DNA from: Pelosinus propionicus DSM 13327
GTDB taxonomy: Bacteria; Bacillota; Negativicutes; DSM-13327
DNA: 56,488 nt
NCBI RefSeq assembly: GCF_900114615.1
Contig: NZ_FOTS01000033.1
Span: 1 to 56,488, forward strand
Reading direction: 5' to 3'
The position numbers were made by a program, and so were the translations under genes. The notes under the pieces are model-generated. The model had not been told where the DNA came from. It ran no database searches and was given only the letters and a program-made list of their open reading frames with translations. Positions 1 to 8,270 of the stretch are shown here, piece after piece (the stretch's first letter is position 1; each line of letters begins with the position of its first letter).

Positions 1-59
1 TAAGTAGTTTGCTATGTAGTCATGATATAGAGCTAAAAATTATTTGAGGAGGGGTTAGC

Positions 60-707
60 TTGATACCTAGAATTAATGTATTGCAAAAATTGATGCAGTC
101 AGGGGTAGTTGCTGTAATTCGAGCACAGAATTCTGAGCAGGCCATTAAGATCACTGAGGCATGTATGAAGGGTGGTATTGCTGCCATTGAAATTACCTTT
201 ACTATTCCAGAGGCAGCCCAAGTGATTACGGATTTACGGAAGGTATATTCGCCGGAAGAAATGATTATTGGGGCAGGAACGGTGCTTGATCCTGAAACAG
301 CTAGAATTGCCATTTTAGCAGGCGCTCAATATATTGTCAGCCCATCACTAAACCTGGAGACAGTTAAGTTATGCAATCGTTACCAAGTTCCTGTCATGCC
401 TGGAGCTATGACCATTGCTGAAGTTATTGCCGCCATGGAAGCGGGTGCTGATATCGTAAAAATATTCCCAGGTGATGCCTTTGGACCATCTTTTATTAAA
501 GCCATTAAAGGACCAATTCCACAAGCACCACTCATGCCAACTGGCGGCGTGAATTTAGAGAATGTGGGAGAATGGATTAAAGCCGGTTGCGTCGCAGTTG
601 GCATCGGCGGAAATTTGACAGCGGGTGCTAAAACTGGTGATTATCAGTCTATTGAGGAGATTGCGAAACAATTTATTGGAAAAGTACGTGTTGCTCGCGG
701 TTTATAA
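60..707 (+). CDS. eda: KDPG/KHG aldolase
   Basis: Class I aldolase splitting 2-keto-3-deoxy-6-phosphogluconate into pyruvate and glyceraldehyde-3-phosphate (or 4-hydroxy-2-oxoglutarate), the last step of uronate catabolism; cytoplasmic. The 215-residue length fits the family. Visible hallmarks are VVAVIRAQ near residue 17, the AIEITFT strand, GAGTVLD, a VMPGAMT segment and the Schiff-base lysine region ADIVKIFPGD, then a phosphate-binding MPTGGV loop. Start is TTG at 60, behind a GAGGAGGGG ribosome binding site at 46-54. It is followed after 23 bases by a broken uronate reductase gene, so it was probably part of a galacturonate/tagaturonate operon. Intact and recognisable; exact substrate preference is inferred. 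Confidence 0.92.
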   Translation: MIPRINVLQKLMQSGVVAVIRAQNSEQAIKITEACMKGGIAAIEITFTIPEAAQVITDLRKVYSPEEMIIGAGTVLDPETARIAILAGAQYIVSPSLNLETVKLCNRYQVPVMPGAMTIAEVIAAMEAGADIVKIFPGDAFGPSFIKAIKGPIPQAPLMPTGGVNLENVGEWIKAGCVAVGIGGNLTAGAKTGDYQSIEEIAKQFIGKVRVARGL

Positions 708-730
708 AACATATATTTTAGGGGGAATTA

Positions 731-983
731 ATGGTGGAAAAATTAAATAGTTCATTAGTAAATGGGGATTTTTCATTTACAAATGATTTAAAAGTACAAA
801 AATATCCAGGGGATTTGCCTGAACGTGTAATACAGTTCGTTGAAGAGAATTTTTCTAAGAGCTCTTGCTGATTGGATGATTCGTTTATTAAATCAACAAA
901 ATTTGTTTAATGATCGTGTTATAGTGGTGCAACCCATTAAAGAAGAACTTGCTGATATGGTCAATGAACAGGACGGCTTATAA
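731..983 (+). pseudogene. uxaB: uxaB (tagaturonate reductase) 5' remnant
   Basis: Remnant of a mannitol-dehydrogenase-family uronate reductase (tagaturonate to altronate, NADH-dependent). Reading starts at ATG 731 with a GGGGGA ribosome binding site and gives LPERVIQF..ENF. The frame then breaks at the T5 run 850-854; removing one T restores FLRALADWMI and continues to VVVQPIKEELADM.NEQDGL, the conserved N-terminal part of UxaB. Translation of the corrected frame stops at 983, about 85 residues into a protein that is normally nearly 500 residues, so the remainder is lost. Family assignment rests on the LPERV-QFGEGNFLRAF-DWMI and VVVQPI signatures from memory; UxuB-like relatives are less likely. 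Confidence 0.72.
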
Positions 984-1377
984 AATAAAGTCAAAAAGGA
1001 ATGTGTCAGAGAAACAATCTAAAATGAAACGAGGGTGTACCCCTTCTGTTACTTCTATCACCGAAGATGGAAGAAAAATTAGTAATGAGCAAATTAAAGA
1101 ATGTTCTTACGAAAAGAAAAGCTTCCGTCAGTGCAGAGGTCTCTTTGTCCTTGGTTAGCCTATAACCTAAAATGAGTCAGGAATATCCTCGGAAGCAAAG
1201 AACTCATAAGACGCTGCCAGTAAAAAATAACAAAGAGAAGTTACTTATAATCAAGTTTGTTACTCAATCATAAGTAGCTTCTCTTTATTTTTTGCAAATT
1301 AGTTTTTCTGATGTTGCTTTAGTGAATCAGGTTTCCTTTAATTCAAGGGGCTTGCTGATTCTAGTGACAAGTCAAAT
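984..1377. other. degraded intergenic region
   Basis: No supported gene. A 69-codon open frame at 949-1158 overlaps the uxaB remnant in another frame and has no ribosome binding site; its TPSVTSITEDGRKIS-like stretch may be debris of a deleted gene, but I cannot assign it. The 1232-1293 hairpin is listed separately. Confidence 0.5.
1232..1293 (+). terminator. rho-independent terminator
   Basis: A 20-base arm (1232-1251) pairs with 1267-1286 with only two wobble positions, and is followed by ATTTTTT. It would end transcription from the eda/uxaB-remnant unit. Confidence 0.75.
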
Positions 1378-1426
1378 ACCACCCAGAATTAATACCATTC
1401 TCATAATGGTATCAATTCTGGGTGGT
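1378..1426. repeat. long near-perfect inverted repeat
   Basis: ACCACCCAGAATT at 1378-1390 mirrors AATTCTGGGTGGT at 1414-1426, and an inner ATACCATT/AATGGTAT pair extends the stem to about 21 bp around a short loop. No T tract follows on either strand. It abuts the end of the minus-strand remnant (stop at 1427-1429), so it may have been that gene's terminator or an mRNA-stabilising structure. Confidence 0.6.
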
Positions 1427-1800
1427 TCAGAAAGAAAGATTACCTCCGATAATTGTAATTGCTAGTATTGAGGTAGATGCCTTACCAGCTTCGGTATTGG
1501 ATAAAATATAGATTCAGAGGAAAAATGCTAATGCTGAAGCTAATACGCCATCATATAGAAGATAAGCTATTGCGTAGAATCCCCACTGTACGGTACCATG
1601 TTCAAACAAAGCTGAATAAAAGGAAATAGGATAGCTCCTTAAGCATTGTTGCATATTGCAAGGCATCACAGTGCTGCAATTTTAATTTGACCAGAATACT
1701 TGGGATTCTCCAAGCAACGGCACCTGAAAGTGTTAAAGCAATAATCCACCAGGCACCCCCACTATTTACGACACCTTCATTGTTTTCGATTTCCCTCTAC
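1427..1800 (-). pseudogene. remnant of a multi-pass membrane protein
   Basis: Reading the minus strand from about 1775 gives a hydrophobic, protein-like stretch (GGAWWIIALTLSGAVAW, then LKLQHCDALQYATMLKE). It loses frame near 1617-1630 and resumes in another frame as FEHGTVQWGFYAIAYLLYDG, with an in-frame TGA at 1514-1516 and a final stop at 1427-1429. Two lesions in an otherwise continuous membrane-protein-like sequence indicate a pseudogene. It lies tail-first beside the rha regulator and may once have been a permease of the island; I do not recognise the family. No start codon can be defined. Confidence 0.5.
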
Positions 1801-1809
1801 AAGTTGAGT

Positions 1810-2565
1810 TTAAAAAATTACTTGAATATTATGCTCTTTAAAGAGATCCATCCAATTGGCGGCAGGTTCACAGTCCGTAATTACATAATCAATATAGCTA
1901 AAATCAAAAAGTTTTACAAACGCGGTTTTATTAAATTTAGTATGGTCTGCTAGTAGAATGACTTTTTCTGCTTGTTTGACCATACTTTTTTTTAATTCAC
2001 TTTCAGGTTCATTTGACTCCATAATACCTTTATCTAAGGAAAGTGCCTTACAACTCATGATTGTCATATCAACGTAATAGTTTTGGAATGTATTGTGGGC
2101 GACGGATCCTACCAGTGCAAGAGAGAAAGCGCGGAGTGTTCCACCCGTCGAAATAATATTGAAATCTGAATTGCTAAAATCATGAGGAATTTTAATTGAA
2201 TTCGTAATAATGGTTATATTCATTTTGTCCTGAAGGATAGGTAGGAGTTCTAAACAAGTGGTACTTGTATCCATCATAATAGTGGAACCATTATTGATTA
2301 GCAGAGCAGCTTTTAGGGCAATTTTTTGTTTAAGATCACTATTGATTGATTTTCTTGCGGGAAAGGATAAATCTTCGTTTGTATGTTGGTTGAGGACAGC
2401 ACCTCCGTAAGTACGAGTCAGCATATTATCATTTTCTAATTTTTCCAAGTCGCGGCGAATGGTTTCTTCTGTGACATCAAATAATTGACTCAAATTTGAT
2501 ACATGTACTTTTCTGTCTGTTTGAATAATTTCGACAATCTTCTGCCGACGTTCTATGGCAAGCAT
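1810..2565 (-). CDS. DeoR-family transcriptional regulator
   Basis: A 251-residue DeoR/GlpR-type repressor. Residues 1-57 carry the winged helix (ERRQKIVEII, VSNLSQLFDVTEETIRRDLEKLE, then TRTYGGAVL). The C-terminal sugar-phosphate-sensing domain follows, with MMDTSTTCLELLP and ISTGGTLR/SLALVGSVA motifs resembling phosphosugar isomerases. Start ATG has an AAAGGAG ribosome binding site. It is divergent from rhaB across about 320 bases that contain a promoter for each direction and an 11-bp inverted repeat, so it is the obvious candidate regulator of the rhamnose operon, probably responding to rhamnulose-1-phosphate. The effector is inference from the family and context. Confidence 0.88.
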   Translation of the reverse strand: MLAIERRQKIVEIIQTDRKVHVSNLSQLFDVTEETIRRDLEKLENDNMLTRTYGGAVLNQHTNEDLSFPARKSINSDLKQKIALKAALLINNGSTIMMDTSTTCLELLPILQDKMNITIITNSIKIPHDFSNSDFNIISTGGTLRAFSLALVGSVAHNTFQNYYVDMTIMSCKALSLDKGIMESNEPESELKKSMVKQAEKVILLADHTKFNKTAFVKLFDFSYIDYVITDCEPAANWMDLFKEHNIQVIF

Positions 2566-2605
2566 AAAGGTTTCTCCTTTACATTCAAATATGGCACTTA
2601 TTTAT

Positions 2606-2634
2606 ATTATAACGGTATAGTGACTGTATATCAA
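2606..2634 (-). promoter_or_regulatory. sigma-A promoter of the deoR-type gene
   Basis: On the minus strand TTGATA (2634-2629) and TATAAT (2611-2606) are separated by 17 bases, about 45 bases upstream of the regulator's start codon. Confidence 0.7.
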
Positions 2635-2711
2635 ACAAAAACAAACATATAAATAAAAGCACCCAAAGAAAGAAAAAACAAATAAAATCAACAAAATAAT
2701 CTGTTTTTATA

Positions 2712-2739
2712 TTGACAAAAAAGATTATGATGATAAGAT
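2712..2739 (+). promoter_or_regulatory. promoter of the rha operon
   Basis: TTGACA (2712-2717), a 16-base spacer and TAAGAT (2734-2739) give a plausible sigma-A promoter about 145 bases upstream of rhaB. Confidence 0.6.
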
Positions 2740-2764
2740 TAAAGTAGAAGTTTCAGAAAATAGT

Positions 2765-2789
2765 AATTAAATCAACAATTGATTTAATT
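2765..2789 (+). promoter_or_regulatory. operator-like 11-bp inverted repeat
   Basis: AATTAAATCAA (2765-2775) and its exact complement TTGATTTAATT (2779-2789) flank a 3-base centre, about 20 bases downstream of the predicted transcription start. A related half-site (AAAATCAACAAAAT) lies just upstream of the -35 box near 2686. Position and symmetry suggest the DeoR-type regulator's operator; binding is inferred. Confidence 0.55.
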
Positions 2790-2885
2790 TAAGAAACGTT
2801 CTAATTGTGGAAAAACAACATAAATAAACAAGAAGGTATAGTGCTAAAGCTCATTATATAATTCGTCGCAAATAAGGGAGTGCAG

Positions 2886-4340
2886 ATGAAAAAACATATT
2901 GCAATTGATATTGGTGCATCAAGCGGACGCTTGGTGAGTGGAAGTCTCAATAATGGAAAAATTGAATTACAAGAAATTTATCGTTTTGATAATGGGGTTA
3001 TTGGTCAAAATGGAAACTATTTTTGGAATATTGATAAATTGTTTGATGAAATTATTAATGGTTTGAAAGTGGCTAAAGAAACAGGTGTCGAAGAATGTAC
3101 TCTAGGCATTGATACTTGGGCAGTAGATTATGTTTTGATAGATGCACAAGGCAACCGTATACAAGAAGTTTATGCATATCGTAATGATCGTGTTAAAACA
3201 GCCATGATGGACATAGAAAAACAAATATCTCTTACGGATATCTATGAAAGAACGGGAATCCAGCTTTTGCACTTTAATACGTTGTTTCAATTGTATATGC
3301 ATGATAAGGAAGAATTAAAAAAAGCACATAAAATACTGTTAATACCGGATTATTTGTATTATCGCTTATCAGGAAAATTAATTAGTGAGAAAACCAATGC
3401 ATCAACAACCCAACTAATGAATCTTGCTACTAAAGAATATGATAATGATTTGTTAAATCTGATAGGTGTAAGGCGCGAACAGTTCGCTATGTTAACTGAG
3501 CCAGGTGCATCTATAGGAATGATGCCTGCATCCCTACGGGAACAGTATAATTTACCTCAATGTGAGCTAGTCTGTGTAGCAAGTCATGATACCGCCTCCT
3601 CTGTTCTGGGAGTTCCAGGGGCAGGTAAGCACTTTGCTTATCTTTGTAGTGGAACTTGGTCTCTTATGGGAGTAGAAAATGCTTACCCCATCGCGAATGC
3701 ACAGTCCTATTCCATGAATTTTACGAATGAATGGGGAGCTTATGGAACCTATCGATTTTTAAAAAATATTATGGGACTTTGGCTGATTCAGGAAGTGCAT
3801 CGTGATTTAGGTACAGAGTTTTCCTTTGCCGATCTTATGATGGAAGCTGAAAAAATTATACCTTTCCAGTTCTTAATTGACTGTAACGATGATTGTTTTT
3901 TGAAACCGGAGAATATGATCAGCGAAATTCAAAACTATTGCAGCCAAACAGGGCAATTAGTACCAAATACAAGGGGAGAGCTTGCCAGGTGCATTTTTGA
4001 TAGTCTTGCCTTAATGTACCATAAGACACTAGAGGAACTTGTCACGATCACTGGACATTCGATTGATTTTTTACATGTAGTTGGAGGAGGCGTGCAAAAT
4101 GAACTGCTTTGCCAAATTACAGCAAATGTTCTACAAATTCCAGTGATTGCAGGTCCAGTAGAATCAACTGCACTAGGTAATATTTTGGTGCAGATGATTA
4201 GTAAGGGGGAAGTGAATACTATTGCTGAAGCTCGAAAAGTGATTATGAAATCTTTTGCTATAAAAACATATCAACCTACTAAAGTCGAAAATTTAGATGA
4301 AGTGTATAAAAGATTTAACCAGTTAATAAGAACATGCTAA
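2886..4340 (+). CDS. rhaB: rhamnulokinase
   Basis: FGGY-family kinase phosphorylating L-rhamnulose to L-rhamnulose-1-phosphate with ATP; cytoplasmic. About 484 residues, normal for RhaB. The N-terminal nucleotide-binding lobe has AIDIGASSGR, followed by LGIDTWAVDYVLID and the ASHDTASSVLGVP/YLCSGTWSLMGVE signatures; the C-terminal lobe has LHVVGGGVQNELLCQITA. I take ATG 2886 as the start because the AAGGGAG ribosome binding site (2874-2880) overlaps the GTG at 2880 and is correctly spaced for 2886. First gene of rhaB-rhaA-rhaD-rhaM, downstream of the predicted promoter and operator. Confidence 0.95.
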   Translation: MKKHIAIDIGASSGRLVSGSLNNGKIELQEIYRFDNGVIGQNGNYFWNIDKLFDEIINGLKVAKETGVEECTLGIDTWAVDYVLIDAQGNRIQEVYAYRNDRVKTAMMDIEKQISLTDIYERTGIQLLHFNTLFQLYMHDKEELKKAHKILLIPDYLYYRLSGKLISEKTNASTTQLMNLATKEYDNDLLNLIGVRREQFAMLTEPGASIGMMPASLREQYNLPQCELVCVASHDTASSVLGVPGAGKHFAYLCSGTWSLMGVENAYPIANAQSYSMNFTNEWGAYGTYRFLKNIMGLWLIQEVHRDLGTEFSFADLMMEAEKIIPFQFLIDCNDDCFLKPENMISEIQNYCSQTGQLVPNTRGELARCIFDSLALMYHKTLEELVTITGHSIDFLHVVGGGVQNELLCQITANVLQIPVIAGPVESTALGNILVQMISKGEVNTIAEARKVIMKSFAIKTYQPTKVENLDEVYKRFNQLIRTC

Positions 4341-4423
4341 TTATATTAATTTTAAAATAGTAGGTTATGATCTATAAGAGCATTTTTAATAAAAATATAG
4401 AGTTGTAGAGGGAGAAATATAAA

Positions 4424-5677
4424 ATGGAAAATTTGCTGAACAGACGATATGAAGAAGCAAAAACAATTTACGCTGCAATAGGAATTGATGTGGAAGCAGT
4501 GCTCACTAAACTGGCACAAGTAAAACTTTCACTGCATTGCTGGCAAGGAGACGATGTGCATGGTTTCCTTAGAAATGAAGCATTATCAGGTGGCATTTCA
4601 GTTACAGGTAATTACCCAGGAGCAGCTCGCACCCCTCAAGAGCTCCGTCAGGATTTAGAAAAAGCACTTGTGATGATTCCCGGAAAGCATAAGGTGAATT
4701 TACATGCCATTTATGCCGATACTGATGAAAAAGTTGATATAGATGCATTAGAACCGAAGCATTTTACACCTTGGGTAGACTGGGCAAAAGAACATGGGCT
4801 TGGTTTGGACTTCAACCCAACTTGTTTTTCCCACCCTAATTTCCAGAATGGATTCACTATAAGCCATCTTGATCGCAACATTCGAAATTTTTGGATAAAA
4901 CATTGCAAAGTATCTCGCAGAATTGCTGAATATTTTGGTAAAGAATTAAAGCAGACTTGTGTTACGAATTTCTGGTTTCCTGATGGATTTAAAGATGTAC
5001 CTATTGACCGCATGGCACCTAGAAAACGGATGAAAGAAGCACTTGATGAGGTGTTTGCTGAGAAAATAAGTTGCCAATATATTGTGGATGCAGTGGAAAG
5101 CAAGTTGTTTGGCATTGGTTCAGAAAGTTACGTAGTAGGCTCCCATGAATTTTGCTTGAATTATGCGATTCAAAATAAGAAGGCAATTTGTTTAGATGTA
5201 GGTCATTTTCATCCGACAGAAACCATATCAAACAAGCTTTCTGCTATAGCGTTGTTTGATACTGAAATTTTGCTGCATGTGAGTCGTCCAGTTCGCTGGG
5301 ATAGCGATCATGTTGTTATTATGGATGATGAATTACAGGAAATAGCCAAAGAACTTGTACGTAATGATTTGTTAGGTAAAGTTCATATAGGGCTAGATTA
5401 TTTTGATGCTAGCATTAATCGCATTGCTGCATGGGTAATTGGATCGCGTAATATGCTTAAAGCATTGCTTCGTGCGTTGCTTGAGCCGACTGAAATGCTA
5501 AAAGAAGTTGAAAATAAAGCTGATTTTACAACCCGCTTAGCTATGTTAGAAGAAATGAAATCCTATCCTTTCGGTGCAATCTGGGATTACTATTGCGAAA
5601 CAATGGATGTTCCGATTCGAGAATCATGGTTGGCAGATGTAAAGAAATATGAAATAGACGTATTGCTAAAACGATAG
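4424..5677 (+). CDS. rhaA: L-rhamnose isomerase
   Basis: Interconverts L-rhamnose and L-rhamnulose, a metal-dependent (Mn/Zn) TIM-barrel enzyme of the cytoplasm. The 417-residue length matches RhaA. Diagnostic stretches are [16 protein letters not shown] near residue 37, [45 protein letters not shown] and [15 protein letters not shown]; several of the Asp, Glu and His residues in these are metal ligands in the known structures. Start ATG follows a GAGGGAG site at 4408-4414. It sits 83 bases after rhaB and 62 before rhaD in one operon, and supplies the substrate of RhaB. Confidence 0.96.
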   Translation: MENLLNRRYEEAKTIYAAIGIDVEAVLTKLAQVKLSLHCWQGDDVHGFLRNEALSGGISVTGNYPGAARTPQELRQDLEKALVMIPGKHKVNLHAIYADTDEKVDIDALEPKHFTPWVDWAKEHGLGLDFNPTCFSHPNFQNGFTISHLDRNIRNFWIKHCKVSRRIAEYFGKELKQTCVTNFWFPDGFKDVPIDRMAPRKRMKEALDEVFAEKISCQYIVDAVESKLFGIGSESYVVGSHEFCLNYAIQNKKAICLDVGHFHPTETISNKLSAIALFDTEILLHVSRPVRWDSDHVVIMDDELQEIAKELVRNDLLGKVHIGLDYFDASINRIAAWVIGSRNMLKALLRALLEPTEMLKEVENKADFTTRLAMLEEMKSYPFGAIWDYYCETMDVPIRESWLADVKKYEIDVLLKR

Positions 5678-5739
5678 GATTAGGATAAGTAATTGCATGC
5701 CATAATAATGGCTGCTAGTCAAGGAATGGAGGAATAAAT

Positions 5740-6573
5740 ATGGGATTAATTACAACACAACATAAAATTCCCTTTGTAAATGAGATGATGGAAGTTACTC
5801 GCAATATGTGGGAACTAGGCTGGGATGAACGTAATGGTGGCAACCTCAGTTATCTTCTAACAGAGAATGAGGTGGAAAAATATATCGATATAAATGATGT
5901 AAAGCGGACTCTTTCTCTTGAATTCCCAGTCAAAGAGTTGAGCGGCAAATATTTTATTGTAACTGGAACGGGTAAATTCTTTAAAAATGTGGCTGCCAAC
6001 CCGGAAGAGAATCTTGGGGTTATTCGTGTAACAAAAGATGGAAATGGGATTGATATTTTATGGGGATACGACGATGGTAGTCGACCCACTAGTGAATTAG
6101 CAGCACATTTTATGAGTCATAGTGAACGCCTGCAGAAAGATCCAGATCATCGTGTTATCATGCATGCTCATGCTACAAATACACTGGCGATGACTTTTGT
6201 GCATGATCTTGATGAGAAGATTTTCACCAAAACTTTGTGGCAGATGTGTACAGAGTGTTTGGTTGTTTTTCCCGATGGCATTGGTGTCGTTCCCTGGATT
6301 GTTCCGGGAACGAATGAAATAGGTCAAAGAACAGCAAAAAAAATGAAAGATTATCGGTTGGTTATATGGCCACAACACGGAATCTTTGGCGCAGGTACAA
6401 CAATGGATGAGACCTTTGGCTTGATCGAAACTGTGGAAAAGGCAGCGCAAATTTATATGCTGATTAGTTCTCATCAAGGAGGAGTGAAACAAATTATTAC
6501 AGAGCAGCAACTTACTGATTTGGCCAGATTCTTCGGGGTGAATCCAGTAGAAGGAATACTCAATGCAAAATGA
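5740..6573 (+). CDS. rhaD: rhamnulose-1-phosphate aldolase
   Basis: Class II zinc aldolase cleaving L-rhamnulose-1-phosphate into dihydroxyacetone phosphate and L-lactaldehyde. 277 residues, the usual RhaD size. It shows RNGGNLSY near the N terminus, [12 protein letters not shown], the zinc-ligand motif [10 protein letters not shown] around residue 141-150, and the [10 protein letters not shown] segment with the third zinc-binding His. Start ATG is preceded by GGAATGGAGG. The lactaldehyde product is normally reduced to 1,2-propanediol or oxidised to lactate; no gene for either lies in the immediate operon, though a LUD-domain (lactate-utilisation-type) gene occurs at 11805. Confidence 0.96.
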   Translation: MGLITTQHKIPFVNEMMEVTRNMWELGWDERNGGNLSYLLTENEVEKYIDINDVKRTLSLEFPVKELSGKYFIVTGTGKFFKNVAANPEENLGVIRVTKDGNGIDILWGYDDGSRPTSELAAHFMSHSERLQKDPDHRVIMHAHATNTLAMTFVHDLDEKIFTKTLWQMCTECLVVFPDGIGVVPWIVPGTNEIGQRTAKKMKDYRLVIWPQHGIFGAGTTMDETFGLIETVEKAAQIYMLISSHQGGVKQIITEQQLTDLARFFGVNPVEGILNAK

Positions 6574-6609
6574 AAATAAGTTTTCACAGTAAAGAAGGGA
6601 GGGAAAGAA

Positions 6610-6924
6610 ATGATTCGTAAAGCATTTCTGATGAAACTATTTGATAACTGTTATGAAGAATACAAAAAACGTCACGATGAGATCTGGCCAGAAATGGTTA
6701 AGATGCTAAAAGAACATGGGGCATGCAATTATTCGATTCATTTTGATCCCAATACCAATTCATTGTTTGCGTACCTTGAAATTGAAGATGAAAGTCAATG
6801 GCGTAAAAGCAGCGAAACATTGGTTTGCCAGGAATGGTGGGCTTATATGAAGGAGGTGATGGAGACTCATTCTGATAATTCTCCGGTGACAGTTAACTTG
6901 CAAGAAGTATTCTTTTTAAAATGA
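6610..6924 (+). CDS. rhaM: L-rhamnose mutarotase
   Basis: Small dimeric mutarotase (104 residues) that interconverts alpha and beta anomers of L-rhamnose, supplying the anomer used by RhaA. The conserved YKKRHDEIWPEM motif (with the catalytic-region His) lies near residue 18, and the C-terminal half has WWAYMKEVMETHSDNSP, the usual end motif of the family. Start ATG follows GAAGGGAGGG. Last of the four contiguous rha genes, 18-33 bases before the GH105 gene, so the pathway and the oligosaccharide hydrolase are likely cotranscribed. Confidence 0.93.
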   Translation: MIRKAFLMKLFDNCYEEYKKRHDEIWPEMVKMLKEHGACNYSIHFDPNTNSLFAYLEIEDESQWRKSSETLVCQEWWAYMKEVMETHSDNSPVTVNLQEVFFLK

Positions 6925-6957
6925 CTATAAAGTGGAAAAGGAGTGTTAATTAAATTT

Positions 6958-8067
6958 ATGGCAAATAGTTTGAAGGGCGTTGGAAGAAGAGATATAGTAC
7001 ATAAAATAAATTTACTTATGGATAATTTAATCAATATTAAAGACGAAACTGGAGAGTTTCTATTAAAGCTCGACGATGGAAGGATTATAGATACGAAAGG
7101 CTGGGGCGGCTGGGAATGGACCCATGGAATTGGGTTATATGGAATGTATAAGTACTATGAATTAACCCAAGACGAAAAAGCTTTATGTATTATAAATGAG
7201 TGGTTTACTGCTCGGTTTGCAGAGAGGAGCACAACAAAAAATGTCAATACAGTGTCGCCTTTCTTGACCTTAGCTTATTTATATGAAGATACAAAAATTA
7301 AATCCTATCTGCCTTATTTAGAGCAATGGTTGGATTGGGTCATGTATGAAATGCCTAGAACAGACGAAAATGGTCTGCAGCATATTGTTTATAATAGTGA
7401 AAATAAGCAACAAATTTGGGATGATACCTTAATGATGTGTGTGTTGCCCTTAGCAAAAGTAGGTAAGCTTTTCAATAATCTTGCGTATATAGAAGAAGCA
7501 AAAAAACAATTTTTATTACATATCAAGTATTTGGCAGACAAAAAAACGGGGCTTTGGTTTCACGGCTGGAATTTTGAAGGGCGGCATAATTTTGCAAATG
7601 CTTTATGGGCAAGAGGAAATTGCTGGATAACAATAGCTATACCTGAATTCTTAGAGCTTTTGGACTTGAATGAGGATGATTCTATAAAAGAGTTTCTTCT
7701 AGATGCATTAAAAAATCAAGTAGAAGCATTGGCTAAATGTCAGGATGAACATAGTGGCTTGTGGCATACCATATTGGATGATGATACTTCTTATTTAGAA
7801 GCTTCGGCTACAGCTGGTTTTGCTTATGGCATATTGAAGGCAGTTCGCAAGCGTTATATTGATAAGAAATATGAAGAGATAGCGATTAAAGCAATACAGG
7901 GGATTTTGAATAATATCAGCGAAGATGGCGAGCTACAAAATGTCTCTTTTGGAACCCCTGTCTTTAATACTATTCAAGAGTATAAAGATATACCTCTTAC
8001 CTCTATGCCTTATGGACAATCTCTTGCAATATTATGTCTGTCAGAATATTTACATAGTTATATTTAA
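6958..8067 (+). CDS. GH105 unsaturated rhamnogalacturonyl hydrolase
   Basis: Family 105 glycoside hydrolase (YteR/RhiN-like), which removes the delta-4,5-unsaturated galacturonic acid left at the non-reducing end of rhamnogalacturonan oligomers by lyases. An alpha/alpha-barrel of about 370 residues. Family segments seen are WGGWEWTHGIGLYGMYKYYE, QIWDDTLMMCVLPLAK (containing the catalytic Asp region), FANALWARGNCWI and LDDDTSYLEASATAGFAYG. There is no signal peptide, so it acts in the cytoplasm on imported disaccharides. Start is uncertain: GTG 6943 overlaps the AAAGGAG site at 6937-6943, so ATG 6958 is preferred although its spacing is long. It links the lyases at 12.5-16 kb with the rha genes upstream. 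Confidence 0.9.
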   Translation: MANSLKGVGRRDIVHKINLLMDNLINIKDETGEFLLKLDDGRIIDTKGWGGWEWTHGIGLYGMYKYYELTQDEKALCIINEWFTARFAERSTTKNVNTVSPFLTLAYLYEDTKIKSYLPYLEQWLDWVMYEMPRTDENGLQHIVYNSENKQQIWDDTLMMCVLPLAKVGKLFNNLAYIEEAKKQFLLHIKYLADKKTGLWFHGWNFEGRHNFANALWARGNCWITIAIPEFLELLDLNEDDSIKEFLLDALKNQVEALAKCQDEHSGLWHTILDDDTSYLEASATAGFAYGILKAVRKRYIDKKYEEIAIKAIQGILNNISEDGELQNVSFGTPVFNTIQEYKDIPLTSMPYGQSLAILCLSEYLHSYI

Positions 8068-8270
8068 TACGCTTATTTTAGTAGTACTTCGTAATGTTAC
8101 CTACTTTCCAATCATTATATCATTTTTTTATAATTTTGATTTTAGACCTATTACAGCTAAATATACTTTTCAATTGATGAAATTAGTGGAGAGAAGGAAG
8201 GCTTTTATTGTTGTTGCTGGGTAAAACAATGTAATTGGACTAATCATATTTTGAAAGGAAGAGTGTTTAT

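Noticed and set aside
949-1158. 69-codon open frame
   Set aside because: No ribosome binding site, overlaps the uxaB remnant in another frame, and the sequence is not recognisable; kept only as degraded debris.
1687-1953. Plus-strand open frame of 88 codons
   Set aside because: Overlaps the DeoR gene on the other strand and the minus-strand membrane-protein remnant; composition is that of a reverse shadow.
7925-8224. 99-codon hydrophobic open frame after GH105
   Set aside because: Begins inside the GH105 gene in another frame, with no ribosome binding site; the part beyond 8067 is AT-rich noncoding sequence.
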